This document shows positions 1 through 9,310 of a stretch of DNA of 10,335 bases, in pieces. The notes beneath the pieces were generated by a model that searched no databases, was not told the DNA's origin, and worked only from the letters and a program-made list of their open reading frames with translations. The stretch is from the NCBI GenBank assembly GCA_958415865.1, contig CATYZV010000036.1:1-10335 (forward strand), in the 5' to 3' direction. A program made the position numbers and the translations under genes. The stretch comes from an uncultured Selenomonadaceae bacterium (GTDB lineage: Bacteria; Bacillota; Negativicutes; Selenomonadales; Selenomonadaceae). Position 1 is the stretch's first letter. Each line of letters begins with the position of its first letter.

Positions 1-69
1 ATCCTTAACCATATGATTTTAGTCAAAGAAATAATATTTTCATTTTAAACTCAGCAGGAGGCAGTTTAC
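1..69 (+). promoter_or_regulatory. Leader of lacS with strong ribosome binding site
   Basis: This AT-rich leader ends in a perfect AGGAGG Shine-Dalgarno at 56-61, eight bases before the ATG at 70, which fixes the lacS start. A -10-like TAATAT lies at 32-37, but no good -35 hexamer is seen at the right distance, so the promoter call is weak. The window begins too close to the gene to see an operator or a regulator gene. Confidence 0.35.
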
Positions 70-1479
70 ATGAACAGCAAATTCTTATCGCGTGTAGCGT
101 ACGCGTGTGGTACATTCGGCCACGATATTTTCTACGCTATGGTTACGTTCTACTTCATGATGTTCGTAACGAGCAACTTGTTTAACAGCGGCGATGTAAG
201 CCATGATGAATACATGATCAGCGTCGTAACGACACTCATCCTGATCATCCGTATCGCCGAACTCTTCATCGACCCGTTCATCGGCAACACCATCGATAAA
301 ACGAATACCAGATGGGGCAGATTTAAGCCCTGGGTTATCGCCGGCGGCTTCGTTGCAGCATTCACGCTCGCACTGTTATTCACCGACCTCGGCGGCTTGA
401 CCAGCAGCCCTACCGTTTATCTCTGCGCATTCGTAGTTCTCTACATTGTAATGGATATCTTCTATTCCGCTAAAGACGTTGCTATCTGGTCCATGATTCC
501 TGCAATGTCCTTTGATTCCAAAGAACGTGAAATCACAGCTACTTTCGCTCGTGTAGGTTCCGTATTCGGTGCTCAGCTCGTAATGGTAATCGTAATGCCT
601 ATCGTTCTGTTCTTCTCCAACGATACTAAAGGCGGTGCCGGCGATGCTCAGGGCTGGTTCGCATTCGCTGTAATCGGCGGTGCTATCTCCCTCTTGGGTG
701 CTATCATCCTCGGCCTCGGCACGAAAGAACAGCAGTCCGCACTGCGCGAAAACAAATCCGATACTTCCTTTAAAGACGTATTCTCCGTTCTTTGCAAAAA
801 CGACCAGCTGATGTGGCTGGCATTCACTTACCTCGTATTCGGTATCGGCCAGAACCTCGTTAACTCCTTCCAGATTTACTACTTCACTTACATGCTGGGC
901 GATTCCACTCAGCTGTCCTTCCTCGGTGTCATCAACGTTATTATCGGCCTCATCGCCGTCATCCTGTTCCCTAGCCTGACTACGAAATTCAAGAGACGCA
1001 AACTGTTCGTTGCCTGCATCGTCATCATGGTAATCGCACTCGTCATCTACGCTTTTGCCGGTACGAACGCTTACCTTGTACTGTTTGCAGCAGGCCTCTT
1101 TAACCTGCCTCAGCCGCTCGTATTCCTCGTAGTGCTCATGACGCTCACTGATACTGTTGAATATGGCCAGCTCAAAATCGGTCATCGCGATGAATCCCTT
1201 ATCCTCTGCATCCGTCCTCTGATCGATAAGCTCTCCGGCGCACTGACTTCCGCTATGGTAGGTTTCACCGCTGTACTCGTAGGCATGCACGGCAATGCTA
1301 CGGCAGCTACCATCACTGCTGCTGACAAGACTACTTTTGAAATGATCATGTTCGCAGCTCCTATCGTTCTCTTGATCATCTCCACGATGCTCTACTTCAG
1401 CAAAGTTAAACTGACTGAAGAAAAACACGCTGAAATCGTCAAAGAACTTGAACGTACTTGGAAGGATATCCAGAAATAA
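70..1479 (+). CDS. lacS: LacS-type galactoside:cation symporter (GPH family), without IIA domain
   Basis: Predicted inner-membrane symporter of the glycoside-pentoside-hexuronide (GPH) family, importing lactose or a related galactoside with a cation. The 469 residues resemble the membrane domain of Streptococcus thermophilus LacS, as remembered, along nearly their whole length. The GPH signature FIDPFIGNTIDKTNTRWGRF is near residue 78 onward. GHRDES at 371-376 places His372 and Glu375 where LacS has His376 and Glu379, residues known to matter for transport. About twelve hydrophobic segments are visible. Streptococcal LacS carries a C-terminal IIA-like domain of roughly 160 residues. Here the protein ends after the short helix ELERTWKDIQK with a clean TAA, and no IIA remnant follows. 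The beta-galactosidase gene lies next downstream on the same strand, which supports lactose as substrate. Melibiose or raffinose transport cannot be excluded. The family call is very safe; the exact sugar is inferred. Confidence 0.9.
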   Translation: MNSKFLSRVAYACGTFGHDIFYAMVTFYFMMFVTSNLFNSGDVSHDEYMISVVTTLILIIRIAELFIDPFIGNTIDKTNTRWGRFKPWVIAGGFVAAFTLALLFTDLGGLTSSPTVYLCAFVVLYIVMDIFYSAKDVAIWSMIPAMSFDSKEREITATFARVGSVFGAQLVMVIVMPIVLFFSNDTKGGAGDAQGWFAFAVIGGAISLLGAIILGLGTKEQQSALRENKSDTSFKDVFSVLCKNDQLMWLAFTYLVFGIGQNLVNSFQIYYFTYMLGDSTQLSFLGVINVIIGLIAVILFPSLTTKFKRRKLFVACIVIMVIALVIYAFAGTNAYLVLFAAGLFNLPQPLVFLVVLMTLTDTVEYGQLKIGHRDESLILCIRPLIDKLSGALTSAMVGFTAVLVGMHGNATAATITAADKTTFEMIMFAAPIVLLIISTMLYFSKVKLTEEKHAEIVKELERTWKDIQK

Positions 1480-1507
1480 TCCTCGAATAGCATTAATATA
1501 GCAAGAT

Positions 1508-1547
1508 AATTAAAGCGGTTATGTAGAGATATGTAGCCGCTTTAATT
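1508..1547 (+). terminator. Hairpin between lacS and lacZ (partial terminator or processing site)
   Basis: Inverted repeat with arms 1508-1521 and 1534-1547: AATTAAAGCGGTTA against TAGCCGCTTTAATT. That is 14 pairs including one G-U, around a 12-base loop. The base of the stem is A/U-rich, but only a broken U run follows (TTTAATTAGGTTT). It could act as a weak intrinsic terminator that lowers lacZ relative to lacS, or as a stabilising 3' end for lacS mRNA. No convincing separate lacZ promoter is visible in the 44 bases after it. Confidence 0.55.
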
Positions 1548-1591
1548 AGGTTTAGAGTAGTTTCGATTTTACTTTAAGGAGGAATTTTTAA

Positions 1592-4594
<3,003 letters not shown>

Positions 4595-4631
4595 TTTTTA
4601 ATTAAATAAACCCATACACCCAATATAAAAG

Positions 4632-4675
4632 AAGGCATATGACGCGATATCCCATACCGCTCATATGCCTTTTTG
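4632..4675. terminator. Bidirectional terminator shared by lacZ and sotB
   Basis: Perfect 11-bp inverted repeat AAGGCATATGA (4632-4642) / TCATATGCCTT (4661-4671) around an 18-base loop, within which GCG (4644-4646) and CGC (4658-4660) can also pair. A T run follows on the + strand, and A-rich sequence (ATAAAAG) precedes the left arm, giving a U run for the opposite transcript. It lies 38 bases after the lacZ stop and 48 bases after the sotB stop, so it can end both convergent transcripts. Confidence 0.85.
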
Positions 4676-4723
4676 TTGTAAAAAAGATGCTCCATTATCT
4701 GAACTGCGAAAACACTGTCTTTT

Positions 4724-5923
4724 TTAGCGTATATGCGTTACACGCCTCAATTTCTTCGTGTGAATCATCTTTGCTACTCTTATATAGCTGTACCCGATGG
4801 CTGCCAGTGCTATGATGCCTCCGGCAAAGCCGACATCAGAGATGCTGTAATGTTCAGATACTGCGCCGCCTATCCAAGTGCCGCAGCCGATGCCGAGATT
4901 GAAGATGCCGGAAAAGAGCGACATGGCTATCGCACTTACATCCTGCGGTACTGCTTTGATGATATCCGCCTGGAAGGACACATTGAAAGCTATAGCCGCC
5001 ATGCCCCAGAATGTGCATAAAATGACGATTGTATAAATATTGAATGCTGCCGGGTATAGTAAAAAGAGCGCGGCTGCCATGCTGATAGTAGATGCGTTAA
5101 TGAAAATAGTGCGGTGGCCGCTGTAGTAATGCGAGAATAAAAAACTTCCTGCCAATCCCGCTACGCCGAACAGCATTAATATCAGCGTGATCGTATGGCC
5201 TCCAAGCCCTGCCACTTGGTCCAAAAACGGTTCGATATAGCTGTAAGCCGTGTAATAAGCCGACGATACGAGAAAAGTAATTAGATAGATTCTTATCAGC
5301 ACGGGACGTTCTACGAGCTTGGGCACTTGATGAAAAGTGAACATCTTTCCTTTAGAAATTTTAGGAAATACGTATAATAAATATATTAATGAAGCAAATG
5401 TGATTACGGCAATGCAGGCAAAGGTCATGCGCCAGCCGATGTACAGCCCGATGCTGCGGCCTATCGGCAGCCCGAATATCATAGCGATAGACGTACCTGT
5501 AACGATCATGCTCAGTGCTAAGGAAATATGCTTGGGCGAGACGAGGCGCACTGCGACGGGTGAGGCAATCGACCAGAAAATGGAATGGGCGCAGGCAACG
5601 CCGAGGCGGGATGCCATCAGCATGGCATAGCTTGTCGATACTGCTGACAATACTTGGCAGATGCCGAAAAAAGCAATCGTGCCGAGCAGAATACCGCGCA
5701 TATTGTACTTGGATGCCACTATCATCAGCGGCAGCGAGAGCAGCGTAACCACCCACGAATAAGCTGATATCAGCATACCTGCTTTAGCTTCTGAAATGTC
5801 AAAGGAATCAGCTATGTCCGACAGCAGGCCTATAGGCATGAATTCCGATGTATTGAAAATGAATGCAACGACCGTCAGCCCTAAAAGAGGCAGCCATTCA
5901 TTCAAAGGCAAGGTTTCTTTCAT
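4724..5923 (-). CDS. sotB: SotB-type MFS sugar efflux transporter
   Basis: Inner-membrane major facilitator protein of 399 residues with about twelve hydrophobic segments. It resembles E. coli SotB (YdeA, 396 aa), as remembered, in several blocks: VVAFIFNTSEFMPIGLLSDI near the N terminus, a segment with SRLGVACAHSIFWSI, the GLPIGRSIGLYIGWRMTF block around residues 150-170, YYTAYSYIEPF in the middle, and MSLFSGIFNLGIGCG near the end. E. coli SotB exports arabinose and also reduces accumulation of lactose and IPTG; the substrate here is inferred from the family. The ATG at 5923 has a GAAGGG-type ribosome binding site ten bases upstream (AAGGG on the - strand at 5934-5938). It is a single-gene unit with its own promoter, convergent with the lac genes. 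A drug or amino-acid exporter of the wider AraJ-like group is the main alternative. Confidence 0.85.
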   Translation of the reverse strand: MKETLPLNEWLPLLGLTVVAFIFNTSEFMPIGLLSDIADSFDISEAKAGMLISAYSWVVTLLSLPLMIVASKYNMRGILLGTIAFFGICQVLSAVSTSYAMLMASRLGVACAHSIFWSIASPVAVRLVSPKHISLALSMIVTGTSIAMIFGLPIGRSIGLYIGWRMTFACIAVITFASLIYLLYVFPKISKGKMFTFHQVPKLVERPVLIRIYLITFLVSSAYYTAYSYIEPFLDQVAGLGGHTITLILMLFGVAGLAGSFLFSHYYSGHRTIFINASTISMAAALFLLYPAAFNIYTIVILCTFWGMAAIAFNVSFQADIIKAVPQDVSAIAMSLFSGIFNLGIGCGTWIGGAVSEHYSISDVGFAGGIIALAAIGYSYIRVAKMIHTKKLRRVTHIR

Positions 5924-5951
5924 TGATAATTATCCCTTCTTTTTTAGTGCA

Positions 5952-5960
5952 ATTATATCA
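5952..5960 (-). promoter_or_regulatory. Extended -10 promoter of sotB
   Basis: Read on the - strand, this is TGATATAAT, a perfect extended -10 (TGnTATAAT), 28 bases before the sotB ATG. The hexamer 17 bases further upstream (GATAAA) is a poor -35, which is typical when the TG extension is present. The predicted transcript starts near 5945, leaving a leader of roughly 20 bases that holds the ribosome binding site. Confidence 0.7.
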
Positions 5961-5999
5961 CAAATAATAGCTGATTTATCTGGTTTTGCGTTACTCTAA

Positions 6000-6021
6000 C
6001 AGCGAATTAATTTAATCGCTG
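6000..6021. promoter_or_regulatory. Dyad CAGCGA-N10-TCGCTG, possible operator
   Basis: A 22-bp dyad with perfect six-base arms, CAGCGA and TCGCTG, around a ten-base A/T-only centre. It lies about 40 bases upstream of the sotB extended -10 and directly after the secF terminator in the - strand direction. It could bind a dimeric regulator of sotB. As RNA it would form only a short hairpin. No regulator gene is in the window, so its role is open. Confidence 0.35.
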
Positions 6022-6072
6022 CAATAAAAAACTTGCACCGTCCCAATCAGGATAGTGCAAGTTTTTTATTGC
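6021..6072 (-). terminator. Intrinsic terminator of the sec operon
   Basis: Perfect 18-bp inverted repeat: GCAATAAAAAACTTGCAC (6021-6038) and its exact complement (6055-6072) around a 16-base loop. The core ACTTGCAC/GTGCAAGT is followed by TTTTTT in both directions. It starts 12 bases after the secF stop and lies upstream of the sotB promoter, so it ends the yajC-secF transcript and insulates sotB. Confidence 0.9.
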
Positions 6073-6084
6073 GTTTTATGCTGT

Positions 6085-7011
6085 TTATTTAGCTGCATCA
6101 GCACTGCGCTTTGCTGCTCTGCGCCTGTCAGAAAAGTTTCTGAAGGTGATCCACAGCGGGCTGGCGATGAAGATGGAAGTATATGCACCGCAGAAGAAGC
6201 CGATCAAAAGGGCAAAGGCAAAGTCTTTGGTGGTGTCGCCGCCGAAGAAATACAGTGCGAAAGTAGTGAACAGCACCGTTGATACGGTGTAGATGGAACG
6301 GGTCATCGTCTGGTAGATACTCGTGTTTACGAGCTGAACGATGTCGCCGCCTTTTCTAAAGTGCAGCTTGAGATTTTCGCGGATGCGGTCGAAAATAACA
6401 ATCGTATCGTTGATGGAATAACCGATGATGGTCAATAGTGCCGCCACGAACGAAGAATCTATCTGACGCTGAGTCAAGGCAAAAGCACCGAGCACGATGA
6501 TTACGTTGTGCACGAGACCGAGCACTGCCGCAATGCCGAATTTAAATTCAAAGCGGTACGATACGTAAGCGATGATGAGCAGCCAGGAGATGATCGTCGC
6601 ATAAACGGCGTTCATGATGAGTTCCGTGCCCATCGTTGCGCCGACTTTTTCTTCGCGCAGCACCTGATAATCGCCGAGCTTGTCAGAAAGGCCTGCCATT
6701 ACTTCCTTGCGCTGTTCTTCTTCCAGGTCGATCGTGCGGATCATTACATTCTGCGCTTCAGTGGCAGAGCTTGATTCGCCGGAGAGCTGAATCGTGCTGT
6801 TGCTGAGGTTGTAGTCGTTGAGCACGGCGCGCACGTCATTGATGTTGACAGCTTGGTTGAATTTCAAGTCCATTATCGTGCCGCCGGTGAAGTCAATGCC
6901 CATGTTGAAGCCGCGCGTGAACATGAAAAACAAACTCAGGATTATAACGACGGAAGATACCGCATACCATATCTTGCGTCTGCCCATTATGTCAAATCTG
7001 TTGTTTATCAT
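6085..7011 (-). CDS. secF: Protein translocase subunit SecF
   Basis: Membrane subunit that works with SecD to pull exported proteins through SecYEG using the proton motive force. The 308 residues match the usual length. Visible: first membrane helix about 13-32, GIDFTGG motif at 38-44, a short periplasmic domain to about 125, then five further helices. The signature IIGYSINDTIVIFDRIREN is at 195-213. The C terminus is basic (DRRRAAKR), consistent with a cytoplasmic end. The ATG overlaps the secD stop as ATGA, so translation is probably coupled. An AAGGATGG stretch inside the secD tail can serve as ribosome binding site. The gene ends with TAA and a strong terminator follows. Confidence 0.97.
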   Translation of the reverse strand: MINNRFDIMGRRKIWYAVSSVVIILSLFFMFTRGFNMGIDFTGGTIMDLKFNQAVNINDVRAVLNDYNLSNSTIQLSGESSSATEAQNVMIRTIDLEEEQRKEVMAGLSDKLGDYQVLREEKVGATMGTELIMNAVYATIISWLLIIAYVSYRFEFKFGIAAVLGLVHNVIIVLGAFALTQRQIDSSFVAALLTIIGYSINDTIVIFDRIRENLKLHFRKGGDIVQLVNTSIYQTMTRSIYTVSTVLFTTFALYFFGGDTTKDFAFALLIGFFCGAYTSIFIASPLWITFRNFSDRRRAAKRSADAAK

Positions 7012-8246
7012 TTTGCTGCACCATCCTTTGCTTTAGGTGCTGATGCACCGTATAAGAACAGGCTGGTGAACAGCTTGGCTGCGATGAGGTGCTTGAGCAT
7101 GAACTGCGTGAGGGAAATGGCCGTGAGCATACTGATCAGTACGCCGAGGCCCAGAGTGATGGCAAAGCCGCGGATAGGGCCGGTGCCGAAGAAGAACAGC
7201 ACGACAGCGGCGATGATGGTCGTGAGGTTGGAGTCAAAAATCGTGGTGAATGCACGCTTGAAGCCTGAATCCATCGCCATTCGCAGCGTCTTGCCTGCCC
7301 TGACTTCTTCTTTGAAGTGCTCGAATATCAGCACGTTGGCATCGACCGCCATACCTATTGACAGTATGATGCCGGCAACCCCCGGCAAAGTCAATGTAGC
7401 ATCGAGCAGTTTCAAGATGAACAGCAGGATCACCACGTAAGCCATCAAGCTGAAGTCGGCGATTAGACCCGGTGCGCGGTAGAACAGCACCATGAAGATG
7501 AATACCGCGCCGACACCGATAGCAAATGCAAATACGCTCTTATCCTTGCTGTCCTGGCCAAGCGTCGGGCCGACGGTGCGCGTTTCGATGATATCAACCT
7601 TGACCGGCAGTGCACCGGAGCGCAACAGCACAGCGAGATTGTGCGCTTCTTCAAGCGTGTAGTTGCCGGTGATGGAAGCCTGTCCGCCCGTGATGGGTTC
7701 ATTTACGACAGGGTCGGTAAGCACTTCACCGTCGAGTACGATAGCGATTTTGCGTCCGACATTTGCCGTGGTGAGGTCGGCGAATTTCTGCGCGCCTTCA
7801 TCGCTGAAAGTGATGGATACCTGATTTTGGTTATTCTGATTCGTCTGTTCCTGCGCGTCCTTCAAATCTGTGCCGCGCAATACGGTATTGCCTTCTTCAT
7901 CCTTGAATTCCAGCATAGCCGTCTTGCCGAGCACGGCGATTGCCTTGTCCGGGTCCTTTACGCCCGGCAGTTCAACGATGATGCGGCGTTCGCCTTCGCG
8001 CTGAATGATAGGCTCAGTGAGGCCGAGTTCATTGACGCGCTTTTCCATGATCTTTACAACGCGGTTCATCGCATCATCATTTACGGCAGCTTCCGGTGTG
8101 TCCACACCCTCCAAGACGACGTGCGTGCCGCCCTGAAGGTCGAGACCCTGGCGGATGGAGCTTGCCAGAGGCACGATAAACACCGCAAACACGCCGACGA
8201 TGACGACGATGGTCGCGATTAATTTCAATAAAGCATTCTGTTTCAA
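7008..8246 (-). CDS. secD: Protein translocase subunit SecD (TTG start)
   Basis: Partner of SecF in the Sec accessory complex, of the RND superfamily. The 412 residues fit the short Gram-positive/Negativicutes type; E. coli SecD has 615. Visible: helix 1 at about 7-29, GLDLQGG at 34-40, a periplasmic P1 domain to about 235 containing a Q/N-rich stretch (133-142), then five helices. GMAVDANVLIFE (298-309) carries the conserved Asp302, and SNLTT is at 339-343. The start is TTG: reading the - strand, GGAGGA lies six bases upstream, no in-frame ATG precedes it, and the next Met is residue 60, which would remove helix 1. The stop overlaps the secF start by four bases. An intercistronic hairpin lies just upstream of the ribosome binding site. 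Confidence 0.96.
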   Translation of the reverse strand: MKQNALLKLIATIVVIVGVFAVFIVPLASSIRQGLDLQGGTHVVLEGVDTPEAAVNDDAMNRVVKIMEKRVNELGLTEPIIQREGERRIIVELPGVKDPDKAIAVLGKTAMLEFKDEEGNTVLRGTDLKDAQEQTNQNNQNQVSITFSDEGAQKFADLTTANVGRKIAIVLDGEVLTDPVVNEPITGGQASITGNYTLEEAHNLAVLLRSGALPVKVDIIETRTVGPTLGQDSKDKSVFAFAIGVGAVFIFMVLFYRAPGLIADFSLMAYVVILLFILKLLDATLTLPGVAGIILSIGMAVDANVLIFEHFKEEVRAGKTLRMAMDSGFKRAFTTIFDSNLTTIIAAVVLFFFGTGPIRGFAITLGLGVLISMLTAISLTQFMLKHLIAAKLFTSLFLYGASAPKAKDGAAK

Positions 8247-8252
8247 CGTAAA

Positions 8253-8258
8253 TCCTCC
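8253..8258 (-). promoter_or_regulatory. Ribosome binding site that sets the TTG start of secD
   Basis: GGAGGA on the - strand, six bases from the TTG at 8246-8244. Its strength and spacing, plus the lack of any other start that keeps the first membrane helix, decide the TTG call. The bases just 5' of it (AGCATT) form the outer arm of the hairpin at 8259-8290, so folding of that hairpin could change access to the site. Confidence 0.8.
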
Positions 8259-8290
8259 AATGCTTCTGCCGAAAATCCGGCAAGAGCATT
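8259..8290 (-). promoter_or_regulatory. Intercistronic hairpin upstream of secD
   Basis: On the - strand, AATGCTCTTGCCG and CGGCAGAAGCATT pair as six outer and five inner base pairs with a 2x2 internal mismatch and a six-base loop. The arms lie at 8278-8290 and 8259-8271. There is no U run, so it is not an intrinsic terminator. It ends one base before the secD Shine-Dalgarno and may influence initiation at the weak TTG codon or mRNA processing. Confidence 0.5.
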
Positions 8291-8295
8291 TATTC

Positions 8296-8309
8296 AGCTG
8301 ATATCAGCT
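8296..8309. repeat. 14-bp perfect palindrome over the end of the cyclo-ligase gene
   Basis: AGCTGATATCAGCT is its own reverse complement. It overlaps the TAG stop of the cyclo-ligase gene (8308-8310). As RNA it could form a five-pair stem with an ATAT loop, stacked close to the hairpin at 8259-8290. No U run follows, so I do not call it a terminator. It may be chance. Confidence 0.35.
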
Positions 8310-8886
8310 ATTTTTTAATTCTGATCAATTCTGTTTCCGTAAGTATGAGGTCAGCCTGAGCATCGTGCTCATCTCTGACGATATCGTCTGCAAGCTGACA
8401 GCTGTAAATAGCGCAGGCACGCACGGCACCTGCGGCACGCGCCAGATAGCGGTCGTAATAACCGCCGCCCATGCCCATGCGCCAGCCCTGCCTGTCCATG
8501 CCGACAGCGGGCACCAGTATAAAGTCCAGCTCCTCAGGCTCTACAAAGTGCAGCCTGTCAGCTCTTACGGCTAAAATGCCGTAAGCACCTTTTTCCAGAT
8601 CGTCTAGCGAATCGATCTGAGCGGCCTGCATCTGGCTGTCTTTCGTGCTCGTAATATAAGGCAGGCAAACACGCTTGCCTGCCTTTAAAGCATCCAGTAT
8701 CAGCTCTTTCGTCTGCACTTCATCGCGCATCGAAGCAAACAGCAGGCACGTATCTGCCTGCTGATACTCCGGCAGAGCGATCAGCTTGGCGACGATGCTG
8801 CCGGAAAAGGACTTGCGCTCCTCATCCGTCAGCGACCGCCTGCTGTGCAGAAGCATTTTGCGCTGCTGCTGTTTATCCGGCACCAT
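8308..8886 (-). CDS. ygfA: 5-formyltetrahydrofolate cyclo-ligase
   Basis: Cytoplasmic enzyme that converts 5-formyl-THF plus ATP to 5,10-methenyl-THF, returning stored or inhibitory formyl-folate to the one-carbon pool. At 192 residues it has the normal family length. The N-terminal KQQQRKMLLHSRRSL (5-19) fits the basic ATP-binding start of the family. MRDEVQT (53-59) corresponds to the substrate-binding EVDT region. LVPAVGMDRQGWRMGMGG followed by GYYDRYL (124-148) is the family signature. The ATG overlaps the yajC stop by one base (TAATG), so translation is probably coupled; the upstream GGCGG is only a weak ribosome binding site. The gene sits between yajC and secD, which are usually adjacent, yet has no obvious role in secretion. 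Confidence 0.93.
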   Translation of the reverse strand: MVPDKQQQRKMLLHSRRSLTDEERKSFSGSIVAKLIALPEYQQADTCLLFASMRDEVQTKELILDALKAGKRVCLPYITSTKDSQMQAAQIDSLDDLEKGAYGILAVRADRLHFVEPEELDFILVPAVGMDRQGWRMGMGGGYYDRYLARAAGAVRACAIYSCQLADDIVRDEHDAQADLILTETELIRIKK

Positions 8887-9200
8887 TATTTTGCCGCCGG
8901 GTTGGAGTCCGTCTTTTCCTGCGTCAGATCTCTTGCCACTGCTGAGCTGCTGAGCTTGATTTCTACATTGTCAGCGATTCTGACTTTGAGATAATCGGAT
9001 TTTTCCAGATCCACATACGTTATTTCACCGTGAATGCCGCCGATCGTCAAAATGCGATGGCCGACCTTCAGATTTTCCAGCATCTGGTTGCGCTGTTTCT
9101 GCTGCTTCTTCTGCGGTCTGTACAGCAGGAAGTAGAAAATTACGACCATCAGCACGATGGGCCCGTAGGAATAGAGATTGTTTAACATGGATTCACTCAT
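8886..9200 (-). CDS. yajC: Preprotein translocase subunit YajC
   Basis: Small single-span membrane protein that associates with SecD and SecF. One helix at about residues 12-26 is followed by the family mark YRPQKKQQK and a basic cytoplasmic domain with LKVGHRILTIGGIHGEI. I choose the ATG at 9200 (104 residues). GAGGAG on the - strand at 9210-9215 lies nine bases before it, whereas the upstream in-frame ATG at 9221 has no ribosome binding site and would place this one inside the coding region. The gene is the first of the unit driven by the promoter at 9251-9259 and is coupled to the cyclo-ligase gene through TAATG. Confidence 0.93.
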   Translation of the reverse strand: MSESMLNNLYSYGPIVLMVVIFYFLLYRPQKKQQKQRNQMLENLKVGHRILTIGGIHGEITYVDLEKSDYLKVRIADNVEIKLSSSAVARDLTQEKTDSNPAAK

Positions 9201-9250
9201 AGGTATTTGCTCCTCTAACATAAAAATTTGTAATTATTAACATAGCCTAT

Positions 9251-9259
9251 ATTATACCA
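9251..9259 (-). promoter_or_regulatory. Extended -10 promoter of the yajC-secF operon
   Basis: Read on the - strand: TGGTATAAT, a perfect extended -10. The hexamer 17 bases upstream (CGTATA) is a poor -35. Transcription would start near 9244, giving a leader of about 44 bases before the yajC ATG at 9200. The -10 sits inside a dyad, CTATAT-N6-ATATAG (9247-9264), which could be an operator or simply A/T-rich promoter sequence. No strong terminator is seen after tgt, only a weak A/T dyad around 9289-9306, so read-through from tgt is also possible. Confidence 0.65.
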
Positions 9260-9310
9260 TATAGTCATGCTGTTATACGATACTTATGAAAAATTTACAC
9301 GAATTTTGCA

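Noticed and set aside
376..1428. Antisense open frame (350 codons) inside lacS, - strand
   Set aside because: It mirrors a clear 12-helix transporter, has a strongly Glu/Asp/Ser/Tyr-rich shadow composition and matches nothing recognisable.
7641..8222. + strand open frame (193 codons) opposite secD
   Set aside because: It is fully antisense to a conserved gene, with no motif and no initiation signal.
8077..8289. 70-codon - strand open frame beginning in the secD upstream hairpin, as a possible arrest or leader peptide
   Set aside because: It lacks a ribosome binding site, starts inside the hairpin arm and runs mostly inside secD in another frame. The sequence looks like an out-of-frame reading.
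9201..9221. Upstream ATG of yajC at 9221 as the true start
   Set aside because: It has no ribosome binding site, and the seven extra codons include the GAGGAG that clearly serves the ATG at 9200.
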